From Cyanophora paradoxa (Eukaryota > Glaucocystophyceae > Cyanophorales > Cyanophoraceae), in contig QPMI01000193.1 of the NCBI GenBank assembly GCA_004431415.1, forward strand, positions 1-64,000: a stretch of DNA of 64,000 nucleotides, in the 5' to 3' direction. Both the position numbers and the translations under genes were made by a program. A model generated the notes under the pieces. It made no database searches, had not been told where the DNA came from, and was given only the letters and a program-made list of their open reading frames with translations. The first letter of the stretch is position 1. Each line of letters starts with the position of its first letter. This document shows positions 36,461 through 50,000 of this stretch, in pieces.

Positions 36461-38010
36461 ACTGGCGGCGCCGCGTCCACCTCCAGCTGGGTGGCCGCGA
36501 ACGTCCGCGGAACCCCTCCGCCTGCGAGGGCCGGGCACTCGCTCAGCCTCATCCAATCCTCGCGGCGGGTGATTCTCTTCGGCGGGTGTGGCTCGCTCGG
36601 CCCCGGCAAGGGCGGCGGGACGTACAACGACACATGGTTGCTTCAGCTTCCCGACCGCGACAATGGTGCGAATATGCGCGATCTAAAGTGGGGCCCCACC
36701 CTCCCATCGCTGCGTGGCTCTCAGCGCATCTAGTCGCCCCTAAAGCGGCTCCAAAGCCTCAGAATGAGATTTTCAATCCAGCGAACCTCGGCGAACGCTT
36801 AGCTCGGGCCGCGGCTGACGCCGTGGTTCCGCGCAGACGCCCTCGAGTGGAAGCAGCTGGAGACGCGGGGGGAAGCCCCGCCCGCGCGCTGGCGACACAC
36901 AGCGAACGTGATTGAAGACAAGACGCTCGTCGTCTTCGGTGGGCTTTCCGGCGGCAAGCGATTCGCCGACGTTTACACGCTGGACCTCGGTCGGCGGAAC
37001 CCGACCCCCTCTCTGGCGCCGCGCGCTTAGCCGCGCGCAGAGACGAGCGTGTGGACGCGGATCGAGTGCAAGGGGGCCGTACCGCCGCCGCGGGCGCACC
37101 ACTCGGCGACCCTCGTGGGGCGGATGCTCTACGTCTTCGGGGGGTACGGCGGCCAGGGCGTCTTCCACGGCGAGCTCTATGTCCTCGAGATCGGTGCGCG
37201 TACCCCCCTTCGCCCCCTTCCGCGGGGGCTCGAGCCGGGGCGGGGGCAGACACGTGGACGTGGGTTAAGCCGGCGACAAAGGGGACGGCGCCGTGCGCGC
37301 GGTCGGACCACATGGCGGCCTTTGCGAACGGCCGCATCGCCTTCTACGGCGGCCAGGACGGCAAGAACGCCTACTGCGACATGCACCTCCTCGGTCCGCG
37401 CCGCGCCACCGCCCATCGCCCCCGCCGCGGCGCGGCCCGCGCCGACGCGGGGGCCCGGGTACAGAGATCGAGAGCCTGACGTGGACGCGCGTCGGGGGAG
37501 AGGAGCTGCCCTCGTGGGGGGCCCAGCCGCTCTCCTCGGGCTCCATCGAGACGGTCGAGTCCGTCCCCGACTGGAAGGCGTTCGTCTTCGGTACACCCCG
37601 CCCCCCGCCCCGCCCCTCCCTCCCCCCCCCCCCCCCCCCCCCCCAACCTCCCGGCTCCCCGTCCTTGCCCGTTCGAATGAACGCGTTTCCGCCAGGCGGG
37701 CGCACCGACTTCATGAAGTTCACGAACGCGGTGTCTCTCGTCGACATGGGTTCGTTCTTTCTCGCCACCCCCGTCCGACGTCGACGGCTCACGCGCCCCT
37801 GCAGGGAGCATGTCGTTCTCGCCCGTCTCGTGCTCTGGAACCGCGCCGAGCTCCCGCGAGGACTCCGCGATGATCTACGATGCGAAGGTGCCCCGCCCGG
37901 ACTCGAGCCGGCGCCTCTCCCGTTGCCGACGGGGCTCGCGCCGGCAGTCCTCCCGGATGCTCCTGTTCGGCGGCTGGAACAACAAGTGGCTGGCCGACAC
38001 GCACTACCTC
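36461..38010 (+). other. Dynein N-terminal six-blade Kelch propeller (one blade per exon)
   Basis: Blade signatures, each in its own exon or exon pair: [74 protein letters not shown] joined to [19 protein letters not shown], and [20 protein letters not shown]. Exons include 36,461-36,665, 36,837-36,989, 37,040-37,193, 37,250-37,393 and 37,463-37,590. One intervening intron holds a ~24-nt C run. The propeller probably takes part in arm docking or inter-chain contacts, by analogy with the algal alpha chain. Confidence 0.88.
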
Positions 38011-41000
38011 AGCGTCGGTTCGAAACCGGCCGGGAACCTTTCCGCTGCGCTCCGGCCGACCGGCGCGCAGCCGAGATCGTGGGCCCGCCCTACGCGGTTC
38101 TGGGCCTGGAGCCGCAGATCGGGCCCGTCACGGGCCGCACCACGGTCACCCTCAAGGGCATCCGCTTCTTCGAAGCTGCCAAGGCGAGCCCCGGGCGATC
38201 GCTGTACCCCCGGGGCGTCGCGCCGACTGACCGCGGGGCCCCCGCAGATCGACGTCCGGTTCTCCTGGAACGGCCAGGAGGTGCTTGTCCCCGGCAAGTT
38301 CATCTCCGACACCGCGATCCAGGTTCGAGTCCGGATGGGGCCCCTTTTTTTCCAGCTCGCGCTGAGTGGCCGGGGGCGCAGGCGGTGACGCCGTCCTTCG
38401 AGCGGTTCGGGCCGCAAGTGGCGGACGTGCGGGTCTCAATCGGGGGGAAGACCTTCAACCTGCAGGCGACCAGCTTCTTCTACTTCGGTGCGCGCCACCC
38501 CGCCCCGCCGCCCCCGCCGCCCCCGCTCCCGTCGGTCTCCGACGCGGGGGGCAGACGAGACGCGGGCGAACACGTCGCTGGCCTTCGGGCCGGCGATCCT
38601 CGACGCCTCGCCGGCCGGCATCCCCGTGCCCGTGCGCCTGCAGGCCAAGGACTTCAAGGGCATGAACCGCCTCTCCGGCGCCGACCCCTTCAAGGCCCGC
38701 CCCCCCCGCCCCCCTCCCGCTTCGCCTCCCGACTCCTCGTCAGATCGGGGCGACGGAGAACCTGAAGGGCACCCCCGCGGACAGCTTCCTGACGGACAAC
38801 GGCGACGGCACCTATGTCGGCTGGCTTATCTTCCCGTACCCCGGCGACTACGCGGTTCAGGTGACCCTGGACGGCAAGCCCATCCGGGGCGCCCCGTTTC
38901 CCATCAAGGGTACGGCGTTTCCGCGGTCCCGCGCGGCCGGGCGTTGAGCTTGGCCCCCGCGCAGTGACGGACCCTTGGGGCCGGGATCGCACGAGTGGCT
39001 CGGCGCCGCTCATGCGCCCGCGGGTCGACATCGCCCTCGTGCAGGCGAGCGGGGGCCCCGGACCCCGAGTAGCCGGCCCGCGCTCACGGGGCGCGCAGCC
39101 GCCCTCGGCGCCGCGCTCGCTGATCGTGTTCGGGGGGGAGGACTCGTACGACGTCCACCTGCTCAACGTGGACACGCTGGCGTGGAGCGGGCCGCGCATC
39201 AACGGGAACCAGTTCAGCCCGCGCGTGGGCCACTCGGTGTGCGTCGTGGGGGAGACGCGGGTGGTCGTGATGGGCGGCCACGCCGTGGGCGAGGCCGCCG
39301 AGGGCCAGCTCTTCTTCGAAGACATCCACCTCATCTGCCCCGACAAGGGCGGCGAGGCCTGGTCCTGGCACCTCTGCGGCGCGACGGGCCCCGGCCACGC
39401 CCCCTCGCCCCGCTTCGGCCACGCGACGGCGGCGCTGCCCGGCGGGAAGCGCATGCTGGTCTTCGGAGGCCTGACGAGCGTCTCGAACACGCCGCGGCAG
39501 GGCCCGCCGCCGCCGAAGCACACGGCGGACAAGATCACGGGCATCCTCCTCTCGGACATCCACATCGGCACCATCGACGACGCCGCCAAGATCCAGTGGA
39601 CGGTGCCCGCCAGGGTCGGCGGCAAGATCCCCGCGCCGCGCCTCAACGCCTGCGCGGCGCCCATCGGCCACTTCCTCTACGTGTTCGGCGGGCACGACGG
39701 CGCTGCGCTGCGGAACGACCTGTGCGTGTGCAACATGGAGAACGAGCAGGACTTCGAGTGGGAGGCGGTGGAGCCGAAGGGCGTCGTGCCGCCGCCGCGC
39801 GAGCGCGCCACGCTGGAGGTCGTCGAAGGCGAGCTCTGGCTCCACGGCGGCCTCAGCGCCGGCGGCGAGCATCTCAGCGACCTCCACGTCTACAACGTCG
39901 AGTCGCAGACGTGGCGCCGCGTCTACCGCGAGGTCGGGTCGCGCCTCTCCGTCCTCGTCGGCAAGCGCCTGGTGGCCCTCTCGCACACGGAGACGAGCAG
40001 CGCGTGGAACGTCGTCGAGTCCGTCGAGCCGCTCGCCCTCGCCGAGCACGTCGAGTTCCAGCGCCTCATGAGGTGCGCCCGGCCCGTCTTCCGCGCCGGG
40101 CCCGCTCGCCTGACGCCCCTCGCCAGCATCACGACGCACAAGGTGGCGCGCGAGCTCGACGAGTTCGTGACGGGCCTCGACAAGAACCTCGGCCTCCAGG
40201 TCCAGGAGGGCAACCTCTCCGTCCTCCTCAAGGTCATGTGTACGCCTCTTCGCCTCCCCTCGCCCGCCGCGGACGCCCCGCGCCTCTGAGAGGCCCCTTC
40301 ACAGCGGCGGTCAACGACATCCGGAGCCGCGCCGACGCCACCGACCTGCGCTTCGACACGCTCCGCGAGACGAGTGCGCCGCGGCGCGGCTTACGGCGCG
40401 GTTTACGGCTCACGCCGCTCCCGCAGTGGAGTTCCTGAAGAAGACGGGCGTGGACATGTCGGGGATCGACACGAAGGTCTCCGAGAAGCGGGCCCTCTGG
40501 AACGCGGTCAAGGCCAAGTTCCCGGGGGTGGCGGAGGTGGCGCGGCCCTTCCGCGAGCGCGAGGGCCAGAAGATCCAGCAGGACCTCGCCTCCTTCACCG
40601 AGAAGGCGCACCCCGCGCCCCGTCTCAGCCTGATGGGCCCCCCTCGCTCTGACGTGGCGGCGGCAGGTCGCGGCGTTCCGCGCCGAGTTCGCCGAGTCGG
40701 CCTTCTTCCGCTTCGCCATCGGGACGACGGAGGCGTACGCGGCGCTCGACGCCACGCTCTCCGCCCTCCGCAAGCTCGAGCGCCAGGCGCGCCCCCGCCC
40801 CGCCCCCGCCCCCGCCCGGGCGCGCCGCCTGACGGCCCCGCCCCGCCCCGGCCGGCAGCGCGGGGACCTGGCGAAGTACGCGGACACGTTCGACTTCGGG
40901 GAGCTGATCGCGGCGCCCTCGCGGCAGCTGGAGGAGTGCCGGGAGGAGCTGGTGATGTGCAAGGAGCTCTGGGACGCCGCCTCCATGGTCCTCGGGCAGG

Positions 41001-44000
41001 TCGAGGAGTGGAAGGGCACCCTCTGGAACGACATCAACACCGAGTTCATGGACGAGGAGGCCCGCCCCCGCCCCCGCCCCCGCCCGGCTGGCCCAGGCCT
41101 CCCGCGGCCGGTGCCGAGCGCGCGCGCCCGCTCACGCCGCCTCGGCGGAGCGCAGACGAAGAAGTTCGTGAAGGAGATCCGGGCGCTGGACAAGCGTGCG
41201 CGCGGCTACGACGCCTACTCGGGCCTCGAGACGGTCGTCAAGAACTTCCTCACCGTCCTCCCCATGATCTCGGACCTGCGGCACCCGTCCATGCGGGACC
41301 GCCACTGGAGCCAGCTCATGGAGGAGACGCACGTCCACTTCGGTGACCGCGCCCCGCGGCCGGCCGCCGCCCCTCCTGCGAAGCCGCCGCGACTGACTTG
41401 GGCGGCAGAGATGACGGAGGACTTCAAGCTGGCGGACCTGCTCTCGCTGGAGCTGCACAACCACGTGGAGGCGGTGGGCGACATCGTGGACCGGGCGCAG
41501 AAGGAGGAGAAGATGGAGAAGTCGATCGAGAAGCTGCGCGACTTCTGGGCGGAGATCGTCTTCCACTTCGCCCCGCACAAGCAGTCCGACGTCCACCAGG
41601 TCAAGCTCGCCGAGGACGACTTCGAGACCCTCGAGGAGCACCAGGTCCGCTCCCCTCCGCTCCCCCCGGCGGCACCGCCCCCGTCGGCCGACCGGCGGCT
41701 CGGGCCCCGCGCAGGTGATGGTGCAGAACATGATGGCGAGCAAGTACGTGGCCGTCTTCCAGGAGGAGGTGACGCGGTGGCAGAAGAGCCTGGCGGCCGT
41801 CGCCGAGGTGGGCCAGATCCTGCAGGAGATCCAGCGCACCTGGTCCTACCTCGAGGACCTCTTCATCGGCTCCGACGAGGTGCGGCGGGAGCTGCCCGAG
41901 GACAGCGTGCGGTTCGTGGCGGTGGACAAGGAGGTCCGCGCCGTGCTGCGGGACGTCCAGGGGAGCCCCAAGGTCATCGAGTTCTGCAACCGCGACGGCC
42001 TCCTCGCCGTGCGCCCCCTTCTCTCCCTTCTCCGCCCTCCGCACCCCGCTTCCGGCGGCTGAGCCTCGCCTCCGCGACGCAGAGCCTCGGCACGGTGCAG
42101 AAGGAGCTCGAGGTCTGCGAGAAGGCGCTCGCCGACTACCTCGGTCAGCGCGCCTCCGCTCTCCACTCGCTCCGAGGGACCGGCTGACGCGCCCCGCAGA
42201 GGCCAAGCGGACGGCCTTCCCGCGCTTCTACTTCATCTCGCGGCCCGACCTGCTCGACATCCTCTCCAACGGCAACCGCCCCGCGGAGGTCATGCAGCAC
42301 CTCCCCAAGATCTTCCAGGCCATCAAGAAGCTCGAGCTCACCGGTGACCGCGACCTCGTCGCGACCCTCCTCGCGGTCGGCCGGCCTTCGCCCGCCTCAC
42401 GCGCGCCGCGCCGCGCCGCGCAGACGACAAGGTGGACGGGAACGACGTCAAGGTGGCGACCTCGATGTTCAGTCCCGAGGGGGAGCAGGTGAAGCTCGAC
42501 AAGGCGTACGCGCTGGACGGCAAGGTCGAGACCTGGCTCCACCGCGTCATCCTCGCCATGCGCTCCAGCCTGAAGACCCTCCTCTACAAGGCCGTCACCT
42601 CCTACAACGAGAAGCCCCGCGAGCAGTGGGTCTTCGACCACCCGGCGCAGCTCGTCCTCGTCTCCTCGCAGATCTGGTGGGCCAACGAGGTCGTCGCCGC
42701 CTTCCAGGAGCTCGCCAAGGGCAAGAAGGACGCGCTGCGCGCGTACAACGAGTTCCAGATCGAGCAGCTCAAGCGCGCCATCCAGCTCGTCCTCGGCAAG
42801 CTCGAGCGCAACGACCGCCAGAAGATCATGTGCCTCATCACCCTCGACACCCACGCCCGCGACGTCATCGCCAGTGCGCCCTCCCCGCGATCGCGACCGC
42901 CGCTCGATCTCATGCGCATCCCAGACATGGTCCGCGACGGCGTCTCGTCGGAGCAGGCGTTCGGCTGGCAGTCGCAGCTGCGCATCCGCTGGGACGAGCA
43001 GGAGAAGGTATCGATCTTGCTCTTCGCTGTTTTTCTCAAGTGACGCAGCGCCAGGACTGCTTCATCAACATCTGCGACGCCGAGTTCCGCTACGGCTACG
43101 AGTACCTCGGCAACGGCCCGCGCCTCGTGATCACCCCGCTGACAGACCGCATCTACATCACCGCCACGCAGTCGCTCCACCTCGTGCTGGGCTGCGCTCC
43201 CGCCGGCCCCGCCGGCACGGGCAAGACGGAGACGACGAAGGACCTCGGCTCGCAGCTCGGCAAGGCGGTGTACGTCTTCAACTGCTCGGACCAGATGGAC
43301 TACCGCACGATGGGCGACATCTTCAAGGGCCTCGCCTCCTCCGGCGCCTGGGGCTGCTTCGACGAGTTCAACCGCCTCCCCGCCGAGGTCCGGAGCCGCC
43401 CACACGCACGCAGCTATGCGCCGCGCTTCTAACGTTCGGCCGCCCCGCAGGTGCTCTCCGTGTGCTCGGTCCAGTTCAAGAGCATCCTGGACGGCATCAA
43501 GGAGAAGCGGGACACGTTCCAGTTCCTGGGGGCCCCCACGAACCTCGACCCGACGTGCGGCGTCTTCATCACGATGAACCCGGGCTACCTCGGCCGCACG
43601 GAGCTCCCCGAGTCCATCAAGACCCTCTTCCGCCCCGTCACCGTGAGCCGTCCGCCCGCTTCCGACCGGTCCGCCCCGGGGCTCACGACCGCGGGGCCCC
43701 AGGTCATGGTGCCCGACCTCGAGCTCATCTGCGAGAACATGCTCATGGCGGAGGGGTACCAGGAGGCCAAGGCGCGCCCCTCGAGCTGCCCTTGTATCCC
43801 CCCCCGCGCCCCGCTCAACCTGACGCCGGGGGCAGATCCTGGCGCGCAAGTTCGTGACGCTGTACGGGCTGTGCCGGGACCTGCTTTCGAAGCAGGACCA
43901 CTACGACTGGGGCCTCCGCGCCATCAAGTCCGTCCTCGTCGTCGCCGGCGGCTTCAAGCGCGCCGAGCCGGCCGTCTCCGAGCACGCGCTGCTCATGCGC

Positions 44001-47000
44001 GCCCTCCGCGACTTCAAGTGCGCCGCGGGGCCCCCCTCCCCTCCTCCCCCCCCCCCCCCCCTCCCCCTCCCCCCTCCCCTCCCTCCCGCAGACGACTCGC
44101 CTCTGAGCCTGAGCCCGCCCCGCAGCCTGCCGAAGATCTACAAGGACGACCTCGTCGTCTTCGCGGGCCTCATCGAGGACCTCTTCCCGGGCATCACCAT
44201 CCACCGCAAGCGCAACATGGAGTTCGAGGAGGTGCCCGCCCCGCCCTTCGAACCGCGCCCGGGGCCGCCCGCCCGCGCCGCCTGACTCCGGGCAGATCAT
44301 CCGGGGCGTCTGCGTGGAGAGCGGGCTGCAGCCCGACGAGGACTTCATCCTCAAGGTCGTCCAGCTCGAGGAGCTCCTGGCGGTGACCCCGATCCCGCCC
44401 CGCGCCCGGCCCGGGGCGCCGCGCTGAATGAGGCCCGCAGATCCGGCACTGCGTCTTCACGATCGGGCCCTCGGGGACGGGGAAGACGCAGGTCTACAAG
44501 ATGCTGGCCAAGGCGTGGGGCAAGATGGGCAAGAAGACGCACTACAAGGACCTCAACCCCAAGGCCATCACCTCCAACGAGCTCTACGGGTGCCCCGCCC
44601 CGCCGCCCCGCGCCGCTTCGGCTCTGGCGCCAGCGGGGCCGACGCCGGGGCAGCTACGTGCAGCTGGCGACGCGGGAGTGGCAGGACGGGCTCCTCTCGA
44701 GCGTGATGCGCGAGTTCGCGAACAGCAGCGACCCGAACCCGAAGTGGATCATCCTCGACGGCGACCTCGACGCCAACTGGATCGAGTCCATGAACTCCGT
44801 CATGGACGACAACAAGGTCCGCTCGCAAGCGCCTCGCCCCCGCTGCTTCCCCGCCTCCGGCAGACCGGCCCGCCCGCCCCCGCCGGCGCGGCAGATCCTG
44901 ACGCTGGCGTCGAACGAGCGGATCCCGCTGACGTCGTCGATGCGGATGATCTTCGAGATCCGGGACCTGAAGTACGCGACGCCGGCCACCGTCTCCCGCG
45001 CCGGCATCCTCTACATCACCGAGTCCCCCTCCCAGTGGCAGTCCTTCGTCAAGGCGCCGCCCCCGCCCTCGCCCAGCTCCGCCCCCTGCGCCGCGCCTCA
45101 CCGGGCCCCCGCCGCGCAGAGCTGGATCGCGCGGCAGGAGGAGTTCGGCGACGAGATGCGGGCGCTGGTGCAGGAGCTCTTCGACCGCTACGTCGCGCCC
45201 TCCCTCCAGTTCGTCCGCAAGAACTTCAAGCACATCGTCCCCGCCCTCGACTTCAGCGCGCCCCCGCTCCGCCTCCGCCCCCCCTCGCGCTCACGCCGGC
45301 CCGCCGCAGACCTCGTCCAGTCGCTCTGCTTCCTGCTGGAGGGGATGCTCACGCACCAGAACTTCCCCCCGGCGCAGCCCCTCGACAAGAACTCCGTCGA
45401 GGTCTACTTCGTCTTCGCGGCCGTCTGGGCCATCGGCGGCCCCCTCGCCTCCACCGAGAGTGCGCCCCGCGCCCCTGTGGGGCTCTCCCTCTTTTGCCGG
45501 CTGAGCGCCTCCGCAGCCGGCGACGACAAGACGAAGTTCAACCACTGGTGGAAGGAGCAGTGGACGGCCGTGCGGCTCCCCGCCAAGAGCAAGACGACCG
45601 TCTTCGACTTCTACGTGGACGACAAGACGCGCAAGTTCAACCCCTGGTCGCAGCTCGTCCCCAAGTGCGCCCCCGCTCTTCTCGGGCTCCTCGAGGTCCC
45701 CCGCTGACCGCGAGGCGCCGGAAGGCTCGAGTTCGAGTCGCAGAGCATGTCGATGGCCTCCTTCACGGTCCCGACGCAGGAGACGATCTGCAACATGCAC
45801 TTCCTCTCGCTGATGATGGACCGGGCGCACCCCGTGCTGCTCGTGGGCACCGCCGGCTCGGGCAAGACGCAGCTCGTCAAGGAGAAGCTGCGCCGCCTCC
45901 CCGAGGAGATCGTCTACCAGACCATCAACTTCAACTACTACTCGTGCGCCTTCCGAACCGAATGAGAACTGCTCCTTCGCTCGTTCATTCCCGGCGCTCC
46001 GCAGGGACTCGCTGGGCCTGCAGGCGGCGCTCGAGCAGCCGCTGGAGAAGAAGGCCGGCAAGAACTACGGGCCCCCCGGCACCAAGAAGCTCGTCTACTT
46101 CGGTGCGCTCGTGCTTCCATCTCTCGTCGCCGATCCGCCCGCGGCGCCTGGGCGCTCACGGCCGCCGGCGGGGCGCAGTGGACGACCTGAACATGCCGCA
46201 AGTGGACGCGTACGGGACGCAGTCGCCCATCGCGCTGCTGCGGCAGCACATCGACTACGGCCACTGGTACGACCGCAAGAAGCTCTCGCTCAAGCTCGTC
46301 CACAACTGCCAGTACGTGAGCTGCATGAACCCCGCCGCCGGCTCCTTCAACATCAACCCGCGCCTGCAACGCCACTTCTTCCTCCTCTCCGTCGCCTTCC
46401 CGGGGCAGGACTCGCTGATGACCGTCTTCAACACGTTCCTGGAGGGCCACCTGAAGGCCTTCGACGAGCACGTGCAGCGCATCGGGCCGAAGATCATCTC
46501 CTCCGCCCTCGACCTCCACGCCAAGCTCGCCTCGACGTTCCGCAAGACGGCCGTCAACTTCCACTACGAGTTCAACATCCGGCACCTCTCCAACGTCTTC
46601 CAGGGCCTCCTCATGTCGGACGGGCACCACTTCGGGGAGCCGGCCAAGTTCGTGCGCCTCTGGCTCCACGAGAGCGAGCGCGTGTACGGGCGGCCTCAGC
46701 GAGAAGGTCGCCCCGCCGCCCACAGCGCGCGCTCTGGGCGGCCCTGAACGCCCGCGCCCCGGCAGGTGTACAACTCGATCAAGAGCTACGAGGAGCTGAA
46801 CAAGACGCTGGAGGAGGCGCTGGGGGACTACAACGAGACGAACGCGGTGATGAACCTCGTGCTCTTCGAGGACGCCATGAAGCACGTCTGCCGCATCTCC
46901 CGCATCGTCTCCAACCCCCGCGGGCACGCCCTCCTCGTCGGCGTCGGCGGCTCCGGCAAGCAGTCCCTCTCCCGCCTAGCGGCGCACATCTGCGGCTACC

Positions 47001-50000
47001 ACGTCTTCCAGGTGAAGCCTACATCCCCGCGCCCCGCTCTTCGCGGCTTGAGCTCACGCGCGCGCTCCAATTCGCCAGATCGTCATCTCCCAAACGTACG
47101 GCACGGCCGAGCTGCGGGAGGACCTCAAATCCCTGTACATGAAGACGGGGTGCGGGCCGCGCCGCGCCGCCGCCGCCCGCTGCGCGCCCCCGCCCAAGCG
47201 CCGACGCGCTCGCGCAGCGTCAAGGAGGAGTCGGTGCTCTTCCTCTTCACGGACTCGCAGATCACCGACGAGCGCTTCCTCGTCTACATCAACGGTGCCC
47301 CCGGGCGTCGCTCTTCTTTCCTTCGCGGAGCGCTCACGCGGGCGCCCTCAGACGTGCTCTCGTCGGGTGAGGTGGCCGACCTCTGGAGCGCGGAGGAGAA
47401 GGAGAACATCATGAACGCCATGCGCCCCAAGGTCCGCCCGGCCTCCCGCCGCTCTGCCGGCGTTCGTGTCGACGAGCTCGGCGGGGCAGGTGAAGGCGGC
47501 GGGGAAGGCGGACACGCGGGAGAACTGCATGGAGGCCTTCTACGACCGCGTGCGGGCCAACCTCCACGTCGTCCTCTGCTTCTCCCCCGTCGGCGAGGGC
47601 CTGCGCGTCCGCGCGCGCCGCTTCCCGGCGCTCGTCTCGTGCACCTCGATCGACTGGTTCCAGCCGTGGCCGGAGGAGGCGCTGCTCTCCGTCTCGCGCC
47701 GCTTCCTCGCCGAGGTCAACCTCGGGGCCAGCGAGGCCGTCCGCGACGCCGTCGTCCGCTTCATGCCCTACTCCTTCCAGGCCCGCCCTCGTCCCGCGAT
47801 TCCGTGTCTCCGCTCCACGCTTCTCACGCGTCGTTTCCCCCGCAGTCGGTGAACGAGGCGTCGCTGCGGTACCTGGAGCGGGAGCGGCGGCACAACTACA
47901 CGACCCCCAAGTCCTTCCTCGAGCTCATCAAGCTCTTCAAAAGCATGCTCGAGGGGAAGCGCTCCAGCCTCACCGGCTCCATCGAGCGGCTGCAGACGGG
48001 CCTCGACAAGCTCCAGAAGACCTCCTCCGAGGTCGCCGTCCTCGAGGAGGAGCTCAAGAACAAGATGGCGCGCCCCCTCCCACCCCGCTTCCTGCGCTCG
48101 GGCTGAATGCCGGGCTCCGCGCAGGTGGAGGTGGAGATCAAGAAGGCGGAGGCGGCGGAGTTCGCGGCCAAGGTCAAGTCCGAGAAGGAGATCGTCGAGG
48201 AGGAGAGCAACAAGGCCGCCGTCACCGCCGAGGAGTGCAAGGCGCGCCCGCCCCTCGCGGGCCTCGCCCGCGGCCGCCGAGCCTCCCCGCCTCGAGCTGA
48301 AGCGCCCGTGGCGGGGGCAGGTGATCGCGGAGGAGGTGCGGCTGAAGCGGGAGGAGTGCGAGGTGGAGCTGCAGCGCGCCGAGCCGGCCGTGGCCGCCGC
48401 CGAGGCCGCCCTCAACACCCTCCAGAAGAAGGACCTCGTCGAGCTCAAGGCACCGCCCCTCCCCACCCGATTCTCGCTCTTCCTCTAATAAACTCCCCCG
48501 CAGTCGCTGAAGACGCCGCCGGCCGGCATCGACGACATCCTCGCCGCCGTGATGGTCATGCAGTCTCCCGCCACGGGCGTCATCAAGGGCGCGCCCGCCG
48601 CCCGCCCCCGCCGCCGCGGGGCCCCGGGCTGATTAAGAGGGGGCGGTGCGCAGACCGGTCGTGGCAGGCGGCGCAGAAGACGATGCTCTCCGTCGAGCGC
48701 TTCATGTCCGACCTCAAGGAGTTCAAGACCCTCATCGACAAGGAGCAAGTGGTCCGCGCGGACAACTAACTCTTCTCCGCGCGTTTCGTTCCATGGCTGA
48801 AGCGCGAGCGCGTCCCAGCCGGCGGCGAACTTCAAGGCGGTGCGGCAGTACACGGCGAACCCGCAGTTCAAGGGCGAGAACGTCAAGACCAAGTCCAAGG
48901 CCGCCGCCGGCCTCTGCGACTGGGTCCGCTCCAGCCCACGCAATGTTTGCAGCATCACGAGCCGGCGGGGCGCGCAGGTGAACAACATCGTGATCTACTA
49001 CGACATCATCTGCGACGTGGAGCCGAAGCGGCGCGCCCTCGCCGCCTCCATCGTCGCCCTCGAGGAGGCCGAGAAGAAGAAGGAGGAGGCCGAGCACCGC
49101 GTCGTCGAGCTCAACGACAAGCTCTCCGAGCTCATCCGCGAGTTCGACGCCGCCGAGGCCGCCAAGGCCCGCCCCGCCCCCGCCCCTCTCCCCCCTCCCC
49201 GCCCCGCCCCGCCCTGACGGCGTCGCGGCCGCGTGGCAGGACGCGGTGATCGCGGAGGCGGAGCGGTGCCAGCGGAAGCTCAAGCTGGCGCAGCGCCTCG
49301 TCGCCGCCCTCGCCTCGGAGAACACGCGCTGGGCCCAGGGCGTCGAGGAGCTCAAGGTCCCGCCCGGCTCCCTCCTCTGCCCCGCCCCGCCCTCGGCGCT
49401 CACCGCTCACCTCGCGGCGCGCAGGGGAAGCTCTCGGTGCTGGTGGGGGACGTGCTCCTCTCCTCGGCCTTCGTCTCCTACATCGGGGCCTTCAACAACC
49501 ACTTCCGCCAGCAGCTCGTGGACGAGCGGTGGAAACCCTACCTCGTGCAGCACAAGATCCCCACCTCGCCCGTCATGGACCCCCTCGCCATCCTCACGTC
49601 CGCCCCGCCCCGCCCGCCCGTGCCCCCCGTCCCGCGCGTTCGTTCGACGCGCCGCGCAGCACGGACGCGGAGATCGCGCGGTGGATGAACGACGGCCTCC
49701 CCTCCGACCGCGTCTCCATCGAGAACGGTGCGCCGCCTCCGCCCCCGCCTCCGCTGCGCGCGCCGCCGCGCCGGCCCCGCTGACCTGGGCGGGCGCGTGG
49801 CGCAGGGACGATCCTGACGAGCTGCGCGCGGTGGCCGCTCATGATCGACCCGCAGCTGCAGGGGATCGCGTGGGTGAAGGCCAAGGAGGCCAAGAACCAG
49901 CTCCAGGTGCCCTAGAGAAACGAGGGGAGGCGGGGGCTCGAGGCGCGAGATCGTTGGCGAGCCGGGCGGGGGCGGCAGGTGGTGCGGCTGGGGCAGAAGC

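Larger units (their letters stand above)
22978..37996. repeat. Segment C: downstream, better-preserved copy of the ~15 kb duplication
   Basis: This is the partner of 1-14,892. Reading frames here are mostly intact: the 608-residue zinc-finger reading frame at 30,815-32,641 is open here but broken in A. The copy runs without interruption into the rest of the dynein gene beyond 37,996. At one place the situation is reversed: at about 33,948 this copy lacks a C that A has, which breaks a minus-strand exon. Indels therefore lie in both copies, though mainly in A. Confidence 0.95.

Noticed and set aside
39084-40139. 351-residue minus-strand ORF opposite the Kelch exon
   Set aside because: Antisense shadow without domain features.
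38975-40438. 487-residue Arg/Gly-rich ORF in the dynein Kelch exon
   Set aside because: A +1 shadow of the Kelch block; the Kelch frame has the clear VFGG signatures.
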